A stretch of DNA of 64,000 nt from Guyparkeria sp016278265. GTDB taxonomy: Bacteria > Pseudomonadota > Gammaproteobacteria > Halothiobacillales > Halothiobacillaceae. The stretch lies in NCBI RefSeq assembly GCF_044582145.1, contig NZ_JBDODO010000010.1; one strand, 5' to 3'. This document shows positions 1 to 8,020 of this stretch, one piece after another. Position numbers and translations under genes: made by a program. The notes below the pieces were generated by a model. It had not been told where the DNA came from. It searched no databases and saw only the letters and a list, made by a program, of their open reading frames with translations. Position 1 is the stretch's first letter. Each line of letters opens with the position of its first letter.

Positions 1-241
1 GTGTGCGCTTCGTCATCTCCGCCGAATAAATGATGTGCGATTTGGTATCCAGCTCGTATGTGTCTTCCACGGTTGATGGGTCGACGTTCCAGGGTGAGGT
101 GTAGAACACATAGAACAACGTCAGGATGAAGAACAGCGGGATGAACATCATAAGGCCGGCACGGATGCGTACTGCGTTCTCATCGATGAGGCGAATGGGT
201 TCGCTCGTATCTCTGAACCAGGTCTTCTTGAGTGTATTCAT
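1..241 (-). CDS. Partial small membrane protein (possibly DUF4395-like)
   Basis: The gene runs off the left edge, so only its first 80 codons are visible. The ATG at 241-239 is preceded by AGGAG at good spacing, which fixes the start. The visible protein has a polar N-terminus containing IDENAVRIRAGL (about residues 19-30), one strongly hydrophobic segment (about 29-48, rich in Phe and Leu) and then an acidic, exported-looking stretch (NVDPSTVEDTYELD). The 'ENAVRxRAG' motif just before a membrane span resembles small DUF4395-type membrane proteins, but that is recollection of a family pattern and not a confirmed match. No neighbouring gene helps to assign a role. That a real gene starts here is well supported; its function is not. 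Confidence 0.55.
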   Translation of the reverse strand, partial: MNTLKKTWFRDTSEPIRLIDENAVRIRAGLMMFIPLFFILTLFYVFYTSPWNVDPSTVEDTYELDTKSHIIYSAEMTKRT

Positions 242-854
242 TGCGCGCTCCTATTCTATGACACGGGATCTGTGACAGATTTTCCGGAAAAGGTCTTGAT
301 AAACATCGAAATATGTATGCCTTGCCGACTTCTGGCTCGCGCGCCATGAGGCGGGCAAGAACACAGTGATCGACCCGATCCACGGCACTCCCGCCCAGTG
401 TGATCCGACAGCTCCGCTGGGTGAGGCCGGCAACCAACACAGGGTCGGGCTGGCCCTTAACGACTTCGACGCTCGGGAGCGCAGCGGTGATGGGCGGCAC
501 GCCCTCGGTCTCGTCGGATCGGCGCACGACGCTTCTCTGATCAGGCTGATCTAAGTGACTAACGAACGTTCGTTAGTTTGGAGATATCCCCGGGGCGTTG
601 TCAATTGCTGAGCGAATTGCTGGGGCATTGGTTGTTCCCTTTCGCACGATGGAGGCGTGACCCGTCCGTCCCGGCATGTCCGGTTTTACCGTTGCCAGCG
701 AGGCGGGCCGGTCCGCCCCGGTGAATCGATCCCGGCGGTGCGCTGCCGGCAGGTGGTTGAAGCGCACTGTCTGGGTGCGATTGTGTGCGTGACAAGCCCC
801 GCTGGACCGGTTCTCGCCAAACCGGGCACGTAATCAACCTGAACGAGCAAACGC
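242..854. other. Long non-coding stretch (613 bases)
   Basis: This interval separates the left-edge membrane protein gene from the decayed chemoreceptor. It contains short overlapping reading frames on both strands, none with a recognisable domain or a good ribosome binding site. The only clear signal is the perfect 20-bp palindrome at 558-577. It may be the remnant of genes lost together with the chemoreceptor. Confidence 0.5.
558..577. promoter_or_regulatory. Perfect 20-bp palindrome, TetR-family-type operator
   Basis: The 20 bases ACTAACGAACGTTCGTTAGT read identically on both strands. Operators of TetR/AcrR-family repressors often have this size, with an AACGAACGTT-like core and no spacer. 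No TetR-family gene lies in the window. The nearest genes are the left-edge membrane protein (start at 241) and the chemoreceptor pseudogene (855), neither of which starts right next to the site. It could be a relic of a lost regulated gene. Confidence 0.55.
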
Positions 855-1330
855 ATGCACCTGAAAAGTCATTCGATGGATCTGTCCTCCGCCGAACGTC
901 ACTGGCTGCTGTGGTTTGGCGGCACAGGCGAAGCGGCGCGTGCGGGCGAGCACGGTCGCGGCTTCTCGGTGGTCGCCGACGAGGTCCGCAAGATATCCGT
1001 ACGATGATCGAGGGTATCCAGCGCGAGACTCAGCAGGCGGTCGGCTTCATGGAAAACGGCGTCAAGGACGTCGACAAGAGCCTGAAGCTGGCCGAGGACG
1101 CCTCGTCGGACAACAGCGGCCTGCACGACATCGTTCAGGAGATGTTCAGCATCATCAAGGAGATTGACGAGAGCGGGCAGCAGCACGGCAACACCGTACG
1201 CAGCGTCGCCGATGTCACTACCGACATGAACCAGGAGATCGGTGGGCTCAAGAACAGCTCGGAGCTGGTCGGCTACACGGCCAGCAAGCTGCATCAACTG
1301 GTGGGGCAGTTCCAGGTCAGCCAGCGCTGA
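855..1330 (+). pseudogene. Decayed methyl-accepting chemotaxis protein gene
   Basis: An ATG at 855 opens a frame whose residues 24-49 read GEAARAGEHGRGFSVVADEVRKIS, which is the hallmark hairpin tip of chemoreceptor signalling domains (usual form: A-I-E-A-A-R-A-G-E-x-G-R-G-F-A-V-V-A-D-E-V-R). It meets TGA at 1005-1007. From about 1000 a second frame continues the same domain with IRTMIEGIQRET, a long helical stretch and a Gln/Ser-rich end (QFQVSQR) stopping at 1330. The residues normally between 'RKIS' and 'IRTM' (about ten) are missing and the frame is shifted, so there is at least one deletion at about 997-1000. The periplasmic sensor, HAMP and N-terminal signalling helix are also absent, since only about 23 residues precede the tip. 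It is a non-functional remnant of a receptor that would have talked to CheA/CheW. Confidence 0.75.
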
Positions 1331-1429
1331 ACCCGGGCGGGCGCGACCCGGTCAGCGGGCGGACGGCTGATCGGGCGCTGATCGGGAGGGGCGGCTGACC
1401 TGACGGCCTGCGCCGTCGTGACGGGGTGC

Positions 1430-2800
1430 TCAGCTCTCGCGCAGGAACACCCGCCGGCCGTTGACCCAGGTGGTCTCTACCTGATGGGCGAAGTCCCAGC
1501 CGATAAATGGCGTGTTCTCGCCGGCGCTTGCCATGCCGGTCGAGCCGAGGCTCCACATGGCATCGGGGTCGATCAGGGCGAGATCGGCGCGCTGGCCCAC
1601 GGCGATCGATCCGGAATCCGACAGGCCGAACAGGGCGGCGGGGCGCGTGGTCAGTGCGTCGATGGCACGATCGAAATCGATCACGTCTTCCTCGACCAGC
1701 TTGAGCACCAGCGGTAGCAGGGTCTCGAGGCCCGAGATGCCGGGCTCGGTCTCCGGGAAGGGGGCGAGCTTGGCATCCGGCTCGTGCGGTTGGTGATCGG
1801 AAACCACCGTGTCGATGAGGCCCTCGGCGAGCCCGCGGCGTAGCGCATCGCGATCGCGAATGGTCCGCAGTGGCGGGATGACGTGGGCGTTGGGATCGAG
1901 CGCGTCGGTGTCCATCTCGGTGAGCCAGAGATGATGGGCGGAGACACCCGCCGTGATCGGGAGTCCATCGGCCTTGGCCCGCTCGATCAACTTGAGCGCC
2001 GCGGCCGAGGAGAGCTGCGGCACGTGCACCCGCGCGCCGGTCTCGCTGATCATGGCGATCAGTTGCGCCAGTGGACCCGTCTCGGCGGAAACCGGCAGGC
2101 CCGGCAGGCCGAGGCGGGTGGCCACGGCGCCATCGTGGGCGCAACCCCGCTCGGACAATGAGGGGTCCAGCGGCTGGAGCAGCACCTGCAGATCGAAGGT
2201 CGCGGCGTACTCCAGCGCGCGGCGCATCAGGCGCAGGTCCTGGAAGGGATAGTGGGCATTCGAGATCGCGACGCAGCCACCGGCGTCCAGCGCCGCCATC
2301 TCGGCAAGCAGCTCGCCGCCCAGTTGCTGGGTCATCGCGCCGATGGCGACCACGCGGGCACGACCGGCCAACTGGGCGCGGCGCTTGATATAGCGCGCGA
2401 CCGCGACCGTATCGAGGACAGGGATAGTGTCGGGCGGCATGACCACCGTGGTGATCCCACCGGCGACGGCGGCGGCGCTCTCGGTGGCGATGGTGGCCTT
2501 GTGCTCATGGCCCGGCTCGCGCAGGCGCGCCCAGCCATCGATAACGCCGGGAATCAGCCAGTGGCCCTCGGCACAGACATGTTCGGCGGTGTCCGTCGGC
2601 CAGTCGCCGGGTGCCTCGCCGATACCGACGATGCGCCCATCGCCAAGGTAGATGTCGCTGGTGGTATCGAGCCCATTGGACGGATCACGCAGCCGCGCGC
2701 CGCGGATGACCCAGCGATCGCAGTCGATACCCGGGCGACAGCCCTCCGGGTGGCGTACCGGGTCGTGGTCGATGCCGAGGTTCTCGGGTGCGTCCTTCAT
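1430..2800 (-). CDS. pyrC': Dihydroorotase-like protein PyrC' (pseudo-dihydroorotase partner of PyrB)
   Basis: About 456 residues, amidohydrolase fold of the class I dihydroorotase family. Catalytic dihydroorotases carry a D-x-H-x-H metal site just before LREPG. Here the segment reads DGWARLREPG, so both His ligands are replaced, while 'SDHQPHEP' and the overall fold are kept. This is the pattern of the non-catalytic PyrC' protein that pairs with aspartate carbamoyltransferase in pseudomonads, so a structural role is more likely than catalysis, and an active pyrC should exist elsewhere. The start at 2800 (MKDAP) is chosen because its ATG overlaps the pyrB stop by four bases (ATGA) and has GGAGAG upstream; a longer form from 2830 would run into pyrB. 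Last gene of the algH-ruvX-pyrR-pyrB-pyrC' block. Confidence 0.9.
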   Translation of the reverse strand: MKDAPENLGIDHDPVRHPEGCRPGIDCDRWVIRGARLRDPSNGLDTTSDIYLGDGRIVGIGEAPGDWPTDTAEHVCAEGHWLIPGVIDGWARLREPGHEHKATIATESAAAVAGGITTVVMPPDTIPVLDTVAVARYIKRRAQLAGRARVVAIGAMTQQLGGELLAEMAALDAGGCVAISNAHYPFQDLRLMRRALEYAATFDLQVLLQPLDPSLSERGCAHDGAVATRLGLPGLPVSAETGPLAQLIAMISETGARVHVPQLSSAAALKLIERAKADGLPITAGVSAHHLWLTEMDTDALDPNAHVIPPLRTIRDRDALRRGLAEGLIDTVVSDHQPHEPDAKLAPFPETEPGISGLETLLPLVLKLVEEDVIDFDRAIDALTTRPAALFGLSDSGSIAVGQRADLALIDPDAMWSLGSTGMASAGENTPFIGWDFAHQVETTWVNGRRVFLRES

Positions 2801-3810
2801 GCGTTCTCTCCGCGGTTGGCGCTCATGCACAGGCTCATTACGGCCATGCGCACCCCGATGCCGTTCGATACCTGCTCGAGGATCACCGACTGGGGGCCGT
2901 CGGCCACCGATGATTCGATTTCCACGCCGCGATTGGCCGGGCCCGGATGCATGACGATGGCATCGGGCTTGGCCCAGGCGAGCTTTTCCTCGGTCAGGCC
3001 GTAGAGACGGTAGAACTCCTCTTCGCTGGGCAGCAGGCCCGCCTCCATGCGCTCACGCTGCAGGCGAAGCATGATGATCACATCGACGTCCTTGAGGCCC
3101 TCGCGCATGTCGTGGAACACGCGCACCCCGAGTTTCTCGATGTGGGTGGGGAGTAACGTGCGTGGGGCGATTACGCGTAGCTCGCCGACATTGAGCGAGT
3201 TGAGCACGTGCATCTGCGAGCGGGCCACCCGGGAATGGCGGATGTCGCCGACGATCGCCACCCGCAGGGGCGTGAAATCCCCCTTGTGGCGGCGGATGGT
3301 GAAGGCGTCGAGCAGGGCCTGGGTCGGGTGCGAGTGCCAGCCATCACCGGCGTTGAGTACCGAAACGTGCGGGGCGACGTGGCGGGCGATGAAGTGGGCC
3401 GCGCCCGACTGCTCGTGGCGGACGACGAACATGTCGGCCTGCATTGCCTCGATATTGCGCAGGGTGTCGAGCAGGCTCTCGCCCTTCTTGGTGGCGGACG
3501 TGGCGAGATTGAGGTTGAGTACGTCGGCCGACAGGCGCTTGGCGGCGAGCTCGAAGGTGGTACGAGTCCGGGTCGAGGACTCGAAGAACAAATTGACCAC
3601 GGTCCGCCCGCGCAGCAGCGGCACCTTCTTGATCTCGCGATCGGTGACCGAGACGAAGCCCTCGGCGGTATCGAGGATGCGCGTGATCCACTGCGGGCCA
3701 AGCCCCTCGATCGTCAGCAGGTGGCGCAGATGGCCCTGTTCATCGAACTGGATCGCCCAGGGATCCGGCGCAAATTTCGGGATCTTGGGACGGACGAATT
3801 TAACGGCCAT
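2797..3810 (-). CDS. pyrB: Aspartate carbamoyltransferase catalytic chain
   Basis: 337 residues. It condenses carbamoyl phosphate with L-aspartate to carbamoyl aspartate, the committed step of pyrimidine synthesis, in the cytoplasm. The carbamoyl-phosphate loop is visible as SSTRTRTTFE, with HPTQALLD in the middle and a C-terminal MHPGPANRG-type aspartate loop. The N-terminus has an extra leader of about 30 residues before the core (LLTIEGL...), as in the pseudomonad-type enzyme that works together with PyrC'. No regulatory chain gene (pyrI) is nearby. It starts 5 bases after the pyrR stop and overlaps pyrC' by 4 bases, so the three genes are translationally coupled. Confidence 0.97.
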   Translation of the reverse strand: MAVKFVRPKIPKFAPDPWAIQFDEQGHLRHLLTIEGLGPQWITRILDTAEGFVSVTDREIKKVPLLRGRTVVNLFFESSTRTRTTFELAAKRLSADVLNLNLATSATKKGESLLDTLRNIEAMQADMFVVRHEQSGAAHFIARHVAPHVSVLNAGDGWHSHPTQALLDAFTIRRHKGDFTPLRVAIVGDIRHSRVARSQMHVLNSLNVGELRVIAPRTLLPTHIEKLGVRVFHDMREGLKDVDVIIMLRLQRERMEAGLLPSEEEFYRLYGLTEEKLAWAKPDAIVMHPGPANRGVEIESSVADGPQSVILEQVSNGIGVRMAVMSLCMSANRGENA

Positions 3811-3815
3811 GGCGC

Positions 3816-4337
3816 TCAGATCCCCTTGCTGCTGACGAGGCGGGCGGTCATCGGGTCCGGCCCGTCGACGTGGATCTGCTCGTCGGGACCGAGGGTCAGC
3901 TCCTGGCCGGCCCAGTCCGCGCAGATCGGCAGTTCACGGCCATCGCGCTGGTAGAGCACCGCCAGGGCGATGCGGCGTGGGCGACCATAGTCGAACAGCT
4001 CGTTCATCGCGGCGCGCACCGTGCGGCCGGTGAACAGCACGTCGTCGACCAGGATGATATCGCGACCATCGACATCCACCGACAGGTCCGAGGGACTGAC
4101 CTGGGGATGCAGGCCGAGTGTATTGAAATCATCACGATAGAAGGTGATGTTCAACCGGCCTAGCGGTTCGCTGCAGCCCAGTGCGCGGTGCAGGGCGTCG
4201 GCCACCCAGACCCCGCCGGTATGAATACCCACGATCAATGGATCGACCAGAGTGCCATCCTGCCGATCCGAGCGGATCAGGGTCTCGAGACGGTCGATGG
4301 CCTCGTTGACGGGCAGCAGGCGGTCGGTCTGAGTCAT
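3816..4337 (-). CDS. pyrR: PyrR, pyrimidine operon regulator / uracil phosphoribosyltransferase family
   Basis: 173 residues, phosphoribosyltransferase fold. The PRPP loop is IILVDDVLFTGRTVRAA, with GIHTGGVWVA earlier and the DDF flexible-loop region in the middle. In Gram-positives PyrR is an RNA-binding attenuation protein with minor UPRTase activity; in gammaproteobacteria it sits in front of pyrB and its regulatory role is less clear. The start at 4337 (MTQTDRLL) is chosen because the upstream extension of the frame to 4535 lies inside ruvX and is low-complexity Arg/Ser. No clear attenuator hairpin is seen in the 40 bases upstream. Confidence 0.93.
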   Translation of the reverse strand: MTQTDRLLPVNEAIDRLETLIRSDRQDGTLVDPLIVGIHTGGVWVADALHRALGCSEPLGRLNITFYRDDFNTLGLHPQVSPSDLSVDVDGRDIILVDDVLFTGRTVRAAMNELFDYGRPRRIALAVLYQRDGRELPICADWAGQELTLGPDEQIHVDGPDPMTARLVSSKGI

Positions 4338-4377
4338 CGTTGGGATGTCCGGGTGAGATTGATGGTGCCGAATTGTA

Positions 4378-4932
4378 TCAACGCTGCGACGTGGCGGGAG
4401 GGTCGACCAGGTTTTGCGTGACCTCGGCCTTGGTGACCGCCTCGATCGAACGCGGCGCCGGCTGGTTGAAGAAGGTGTCGAGAATGACCGCGGCCGCCAT
4501 GGCGTCGATCTGGCCTTGATCGCGTTCGACGGCACGGCGACCCAGCCGGTGCACCAGGCGTTCGGCGGCCTGTTCGGAGCTCAGGCGTTCATCGACGACG
4601 AATACCGGCAGGCGCAGGCGCTCCCGCAGGCGATTGCCGAAGCGGCGGATGGCAGCGGCCTGCGGGTAACAGCGCCCCGCGTCGTCGATCGGCCAGCCGA
4701 GAACCAGCGCGTCGGGCTGCCACTCCGCGATCAGCGCCTCGATCGCCGTCCAGTCGATCTGGTCGGCGTTGCGGTTATGAAGGGTCGTGAGTGGGCGGCC
4801 GGTGCCGATCCGGCGGTCGCCCACGGCGATGCCGATGCGCCACTCGCCGTAATCGAATCCCAGCGCCAAGGAATCGACCGGGGAGCCGCCCAGGGAGTCA
4901 GGTGCTGGCGAGGCAGACTCCATGGTGGACAT
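4378..4932 (-). CDS. ruvX: Holliday junction resolvase-like protein RuvX/YqgF
   Basis: 184 residues, RNase H-like fold. Family members act in rRNA 5'-end maturation and possibly at Holliday junctions. Acidic active-site positions are seen in LGFDYGEWRIGIAVGD (start of the fold), VDERLSS and the C-terminal DAMAAAVIL. The N-terminus carries about 20 extra polar residues before the first strand, and a roughly 25-residue tail follows the last helix. The start at 4932 shares one base with the algH stop (TGATG); a second Met three codons later is an alternative. The usual algH neighbour supports the call. Confidence 0.92.
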   Translation of the reverse strand: MSTMESASPAPDSLGGSPVDSLALGFDYGEWRIGIAVGDRRIGTGRPLTTLHNRNADQIDWTAIEALIAEWQPDALVLGWPIDDAGRCYPQAAAIRRFGNRLRERLRLPVFVVDERLSSEQAAERLVHRLGRRAVERDQGQIDAMAAAVILDTFFNQPAPRSIEAVTKAEVTQNLVDPPATSQR

Positions 4933-5495
4933 CAGGCGTGGCCGGCCTCGCCGGAGAGCAGATTGATGTCGATGCCAAGCTGGCTCGCCGCGGTCGTCCA
5001 ACGCTCCTCGATCGGCTGATCGAACAGGATCTCCTCGGTGGCCTCGACATTGAGCCAACTGTTCTCGGCGATCTCGCGATCCATCTGCTCACGGCTCCAG
5101 CCGGAATAGCCCAGCGCGACGATCGCCTGCTTGGGACCGGCACCGTCGGCCAGCGCCTGGAGAATGTCCTTGGACGTGGTCAGACCAATGCGATCGGTCA
5201 CCTCGAGCGTCGACTCCCAGCCGCCGTGCGGGGCGTGCAGGACGAAGCCCCGTTCGAGGGCGATTGGTCCCCCCATGAATACCTGCCGGCCCCGAACGTC
5301 GGGGTCGGTGCAGGTGATGCTCATGTGGTCGAGGATGTCGCCGAGGTCGAGCTCCAGCGGGCGATTGATGGTGATACCCATCGCGCCCTCGTCGTTGTCT
5401 TCGCAGATGTACGTCACGCTGTGGCTGAAGTTGGGATCCTCCAGGTTGGGCATGGCGATCAGGAGCTGGTTGGTCAGCGAGCTATGTTCTTGCAT
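4932..5495 (-). CDS. algH: YqgE/AlgH family protein
   Basis: 187 residues. The opening (TNQLLIAMPNLEDPNFSHSVTYICED), then GAMGITINRPL, FMGGPI and the late LGYSGWSREQ are the conserved blocks of the YqgE/AlgH family. The molecular function of the family is not settled; it was linked genetically to alginate regulation in Pseudomonas. It almost always sits directly upstream of ruvX, as here (one-base overlap). The start ATG at 5495 gives the standard family length. Confidence 0.94.
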   Translation of the reverse strand: MQEHSSLTNQLLIAMPNLEDPNFSHSVTYICEDNDEGAMGITINRPLELDLGDILDHMSITCTDPDVRGRQVFMGGPIALERGFVLHAPHGGWESTLEVTDRIGLTTSKDILQALADGAGPKQAIVALGYSGWSREQMDREIAENSWLNVEATEEILFDQPIEERWTTAASQLGIDINLLSGEAGHA

Positions 5496-5573
5496 GGTCT
5501 CCCCAGTGTTGGTGGCGGGCGCGCTGCCTTCAAGTTCGAGGGCGGCAAGCGCTTAAGGCCAGAGCCTCTTGCC

Positions 5574-6542
5574 TCAGCGGCTCGTCCCGCCGCGGCGGGT
5601 GGGCGCGGCGCCGGCCTTGCGTCGCGAGGAGGCCGGCTTGATGGTCGTTTCGCGCTTGAGCGAATGGCTGACCGGGCCGGCACTCTTGCTACTCCCGCCG
5701 CGGCGGGGCTTGGCGCCCTTGCTGTCACGCACCGATTGGCCGGCCTTGAACGGCTTGTGGGCGCGGCGCGCGTCGTGGCGTCCCAGTGTCTTTTGCCGGG
5801 TCTCGGCCTTGAGGCCCACCAGTTCGGCCAGTGCCCCCTGAGTTTCGGGTTCGAGTTCCTGGACCTTGCCGGGCCGCAGGCGCGGCGGGAGGGTGACCCC
5901 GGCGTAGCTGATGCGGATCAGCCGGGATACCGCTCCATTGACGGACTCGATCATGCGGCGCACCTCGCGGTTGCGCCCCTCGTGCAAGGTGACGTGGTAC
6001 CAGTGGTTTTGCCCTTGGCCGCCGGCATCGACCAGACGCTTGAAGCTGGCCGGCCCGTCCTCGAGCTGGACTCCCTCGAGCAGTTGTTTCTGCTGTTCGT
6101 CGCTCAGGCCACCGAACACGCGAACGGCGTAGGTGCGCTCGATGCCGTAGCTCGGGTGCATCAGTCGATTGGCCAACTCGCCGTCGTTGGTCACCAGCAG
6201 CAGACCGCTGGTGTTGAAATCGAGTCGACCGACCGTGATCCAGCGACCCTCGCGGATCGGCGGCAGGTTTTCCGCGACCGTCGGCCGACCTTGGGGATCG
6301 TGATTGGCCGTGATCTGTCCCTCGGGCTTGTGATAGATCAACACGCGGCGGACCGGTCGCACATCGGGTACCTGAAGGCGTCGATCACCCATTTCGATAA
6401 TGTCGCCGGGCCCGGCCTGGTCGCCGAGGCTAGCGGTCTGGCCGTTGACGCGGATCGCGCCCTCGGATATCCAGTTCTCGATCTTGCGACGCGAGCCCAG
6501 CCCCATGGCCGCGAGGACCTTCTGCAAGCGCTGTTTTTCCAT
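5574..6542 (-). CDS. rluB: rRNA large subunit pseudouridine synthase (RluB family)
   Basis: 322 residues. It isomerises a specific uridine of 23S rRNA to pseudouridine. An N-terminal S4 RNA-binding domain (about 1-60; LQKVLAAMGLGSRRK and AIRVNGQ) is followed by the RsuA/RluB catalytic domain with the nucleophilic Asp in GRLDFNTSGLLL and the late motif GRNREVRRM. From about residue 240 the protein continues as a disordered tail rich in Lys, Arg, Ser and Gly, typical of RluB and probably RNA-contacting. RluB versus RluE/RsuA is judged on the S4 domain plus the long basic tail. It is transcribed away from the lipid transporter operon. Confidence 0.92.
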   Translation of the reverse strand: MEKQRLQKVLAAMGLGSRRKIENWISEGAIRVNGQTASLGDQAGPGDIIEMGDRRLQVPDVRPVRRVLIYHKPEGQITANHDPQGRPTVAENLPPIREGRWITVGRLDFNTSGLLLVTNDGELANRLMHPSYGIERTYAVRVFGGLSDEQQKQLLEGVQLEDGPASFKRLVDAGGQGQNHWYHVTLHEGRNREVRRMIESVNGAVSRLIRISYAGVTLPPRLRPGKVQELEPETQGALAELVGLKAETRQKTLGRHDARRAHKPFKAGQSVRDSKGAKPRRGGSSKSAGPVSHSLKRETTIKPASSRRKAGAAPTRRGGTSR

Positions 6543-6875
6543 GGGTATCTCCTCGAGTCGCGGTAGCGATTTCCCGCGGCATTCATCCGCGTGATATTCG
6601 CCATAAAAAGGCCATACATTCTATCAGGTTCGTCTCGTCCGACCGACGTAACTGCGTTGGGGCGGCGTGCGCGATGATGAACCTGGGGACACGGATAGAC
6701 GAGTGGGGCGCTTTGCGCCTACGCTTGGGCTCGGTAGTTGATAGCGTTTGCAGCGATGATCCCTTGCCGGGGCGAGATCCCTGGTGGTAACGAGTCGTGC
6801 TGCCGCCGTCGATATTCCCCGTCCGATCAAACCACCGAGATCGCCCGGTTCATGCCAGAGAAGAAAGGTTCGTCC
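6543..6875. other. Divergent intergenic region rluB / mla-type operon
   Basis: A 333-base gap between two divergent transcription units, so it must contain both promoters. An AT-rich patch at about 6598-6625 is the best candidate for the rluB promoter. No clear -35/-10 pair, terminator or repeat can be named. An in-frame upstream extension of the permease gene (from 6738) is unlikely to be translated because it lacks family similarity and a ribosome binding site. Confidence 0.4.
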
Positions 6876-8015
6876 GTGAGTCCGCAGCCTCGCATCGCCC
6901 TCGACCGGGGCGATGACGATCGGTGGTGTCTGCAGCTGGCCGGTGAATGGACCCTGGCGCAGTCTGACGTCCTTTCGGCAATCGATCGCTCGCTTCCCGC
7001 CGGGTTCGCTGACGCGGACGAGACCGGGAAGTCGATTCGGGTTGGAGGGGAGGTTGACGCACTCGACAGCGCGGGGGCACTTAGGCTTGCGCGGATCGTC
7101 GACCAGTTGGAGCAGGGCGGCGCGACCGTGGATCTCGGGCCGTTGCCTCAATGGCAGCGCAACCTGATCGAGTTGCTCAAGGGGCGGTTGCCGCCACCGA
7201 AAACGCCCCGACCGCCCCGCGAAGGCGTGTTGGCGAAAATCGGCCGGGCGACCGTCGCCAAACTCACCGAGGGCAACGCCTTTCTGGCGTTTGTTGGCGA
7301 ACTGGTGGTGCGCGGTGGCAAGCTGCTCGCTTTCCCCTGGCGCATCCGCTGGCGCGAGGTGGCTGCCGAGATCGAGGCAGCCGGCTTGCGTGCGTTGGGT
7401 ATCGTCGGCCTGCTGTCGTTCCTGGTTGGCATGGTGATGGCCTACCAGGCCGGCGCGACCCTGGCCGATTTCGGCGCCAACATCCTGATTGTCAACCTGG
7501 TTGCCATCATCACCCTGCGCGAGATGGGGCCGCTACTGACCGCGATCATCGTCGCCGGGCGGACGGGATCCTCGTACACCGCGCAACTGGGTACCATGCG
7601 GATCACCGAGGAGATCGACGCACTGCGGTCGATCGGCATTTCCCCGTTCGACATGCTCATCCTGCCCAAGATCATCGCCCTGATGGTGGTGCTGCCCCTG
7701 CTGACGGTGTTCGCCAACCTGCTGGGGTTGTTGGGCGGGGCGGTGGTCGCGGCCTACCGCTTCGAGGTGAGTTTTGCCGTCTATTTCGATCGTTTGCCGG
7801 AGGTGGTCGACCTGACCACCCTGATGCTCGGGCTGATCAAGACGCCGGTATTCGCCATCGCCATCGCGTTGATCGGTTGCATGCAGGGCATGCGTGTCGC
7901 CGGTAGCGCGCTGGCCGTCGGCCGGGCAACCACGGTGAGCGTGGTGCAGGCCACCTTTCTGGTAATCGTGCTGGATGCCGCGTTTTCCGTGCTCTTCAAT
8001 TTGATGGGGTACTGA
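6876..8015 (+). CDS. mlaE: MlaE-type lipid ABC transporter permease with N-terminal STAS-like region
   Basis: About 379 residues. The C-terminal 260 residues are an MlaE permease with about five membrane spans and the family signature block (LREMGPLLTAIIVAGRTGSS followed by AQLGTMRITEEIDAL). About 110 residues precede it, with an alternating strand/helix pattern and 'EVDALDSAGALRLARIVDQL', which matches a STAS domain like MlaB fused to the permease. The GTG at 6876 is chosen because AAAGG lies 7 bases upstream; an ATG at 6852 in the same frame is possible. It would form the membrane part of a phospholipid (or other lipid) transporter between inner and outer membrane. First gene of a four-gene operon. 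Confidence 0.9.
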   Translation: MSPQPRIALDRGDDDRWCLQLAGEWTLAQSDVLSAIDRSLPAGFADADETGKSIRVGGEVDALDSAGALRLARIVDQLEQGGATVDLGPLPQWQRNLIELLKGRLPPPKTPRPPREGVLAKIGRATVAKLTEGNAFLAFVGELVVRGGKLLAFPWRIRWREVAAEIEAAGLRALGIVGLLSFLVGMVMAYQAGATLADFGANILIVNLVAIITLREMGPLLTAIIVAGRTGSSYTAQLGTMRITEEIDALRSIGISPFDMLILPKIIALMVVLPLLTVFANLLGLLGGAVVAAYRFEVSFAVYFDRLPEVVDLTTLMLGLIKTPVFAIAIALIGCMQGMRVAGSALAVGRATTVSVVQATFLVIVLDAAFSVLFNLMGY

Positions 8016-8020
8016 CTGGA

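Noticed and set aside
180..527. 115-codon minus-strand frame overlapping the start of the left-edge gene
   Set aside because: It overlaps the well-supported start and ribosome binding site of the membrane protein gene, has no recognisable motif and lies in a region that looks decayed.
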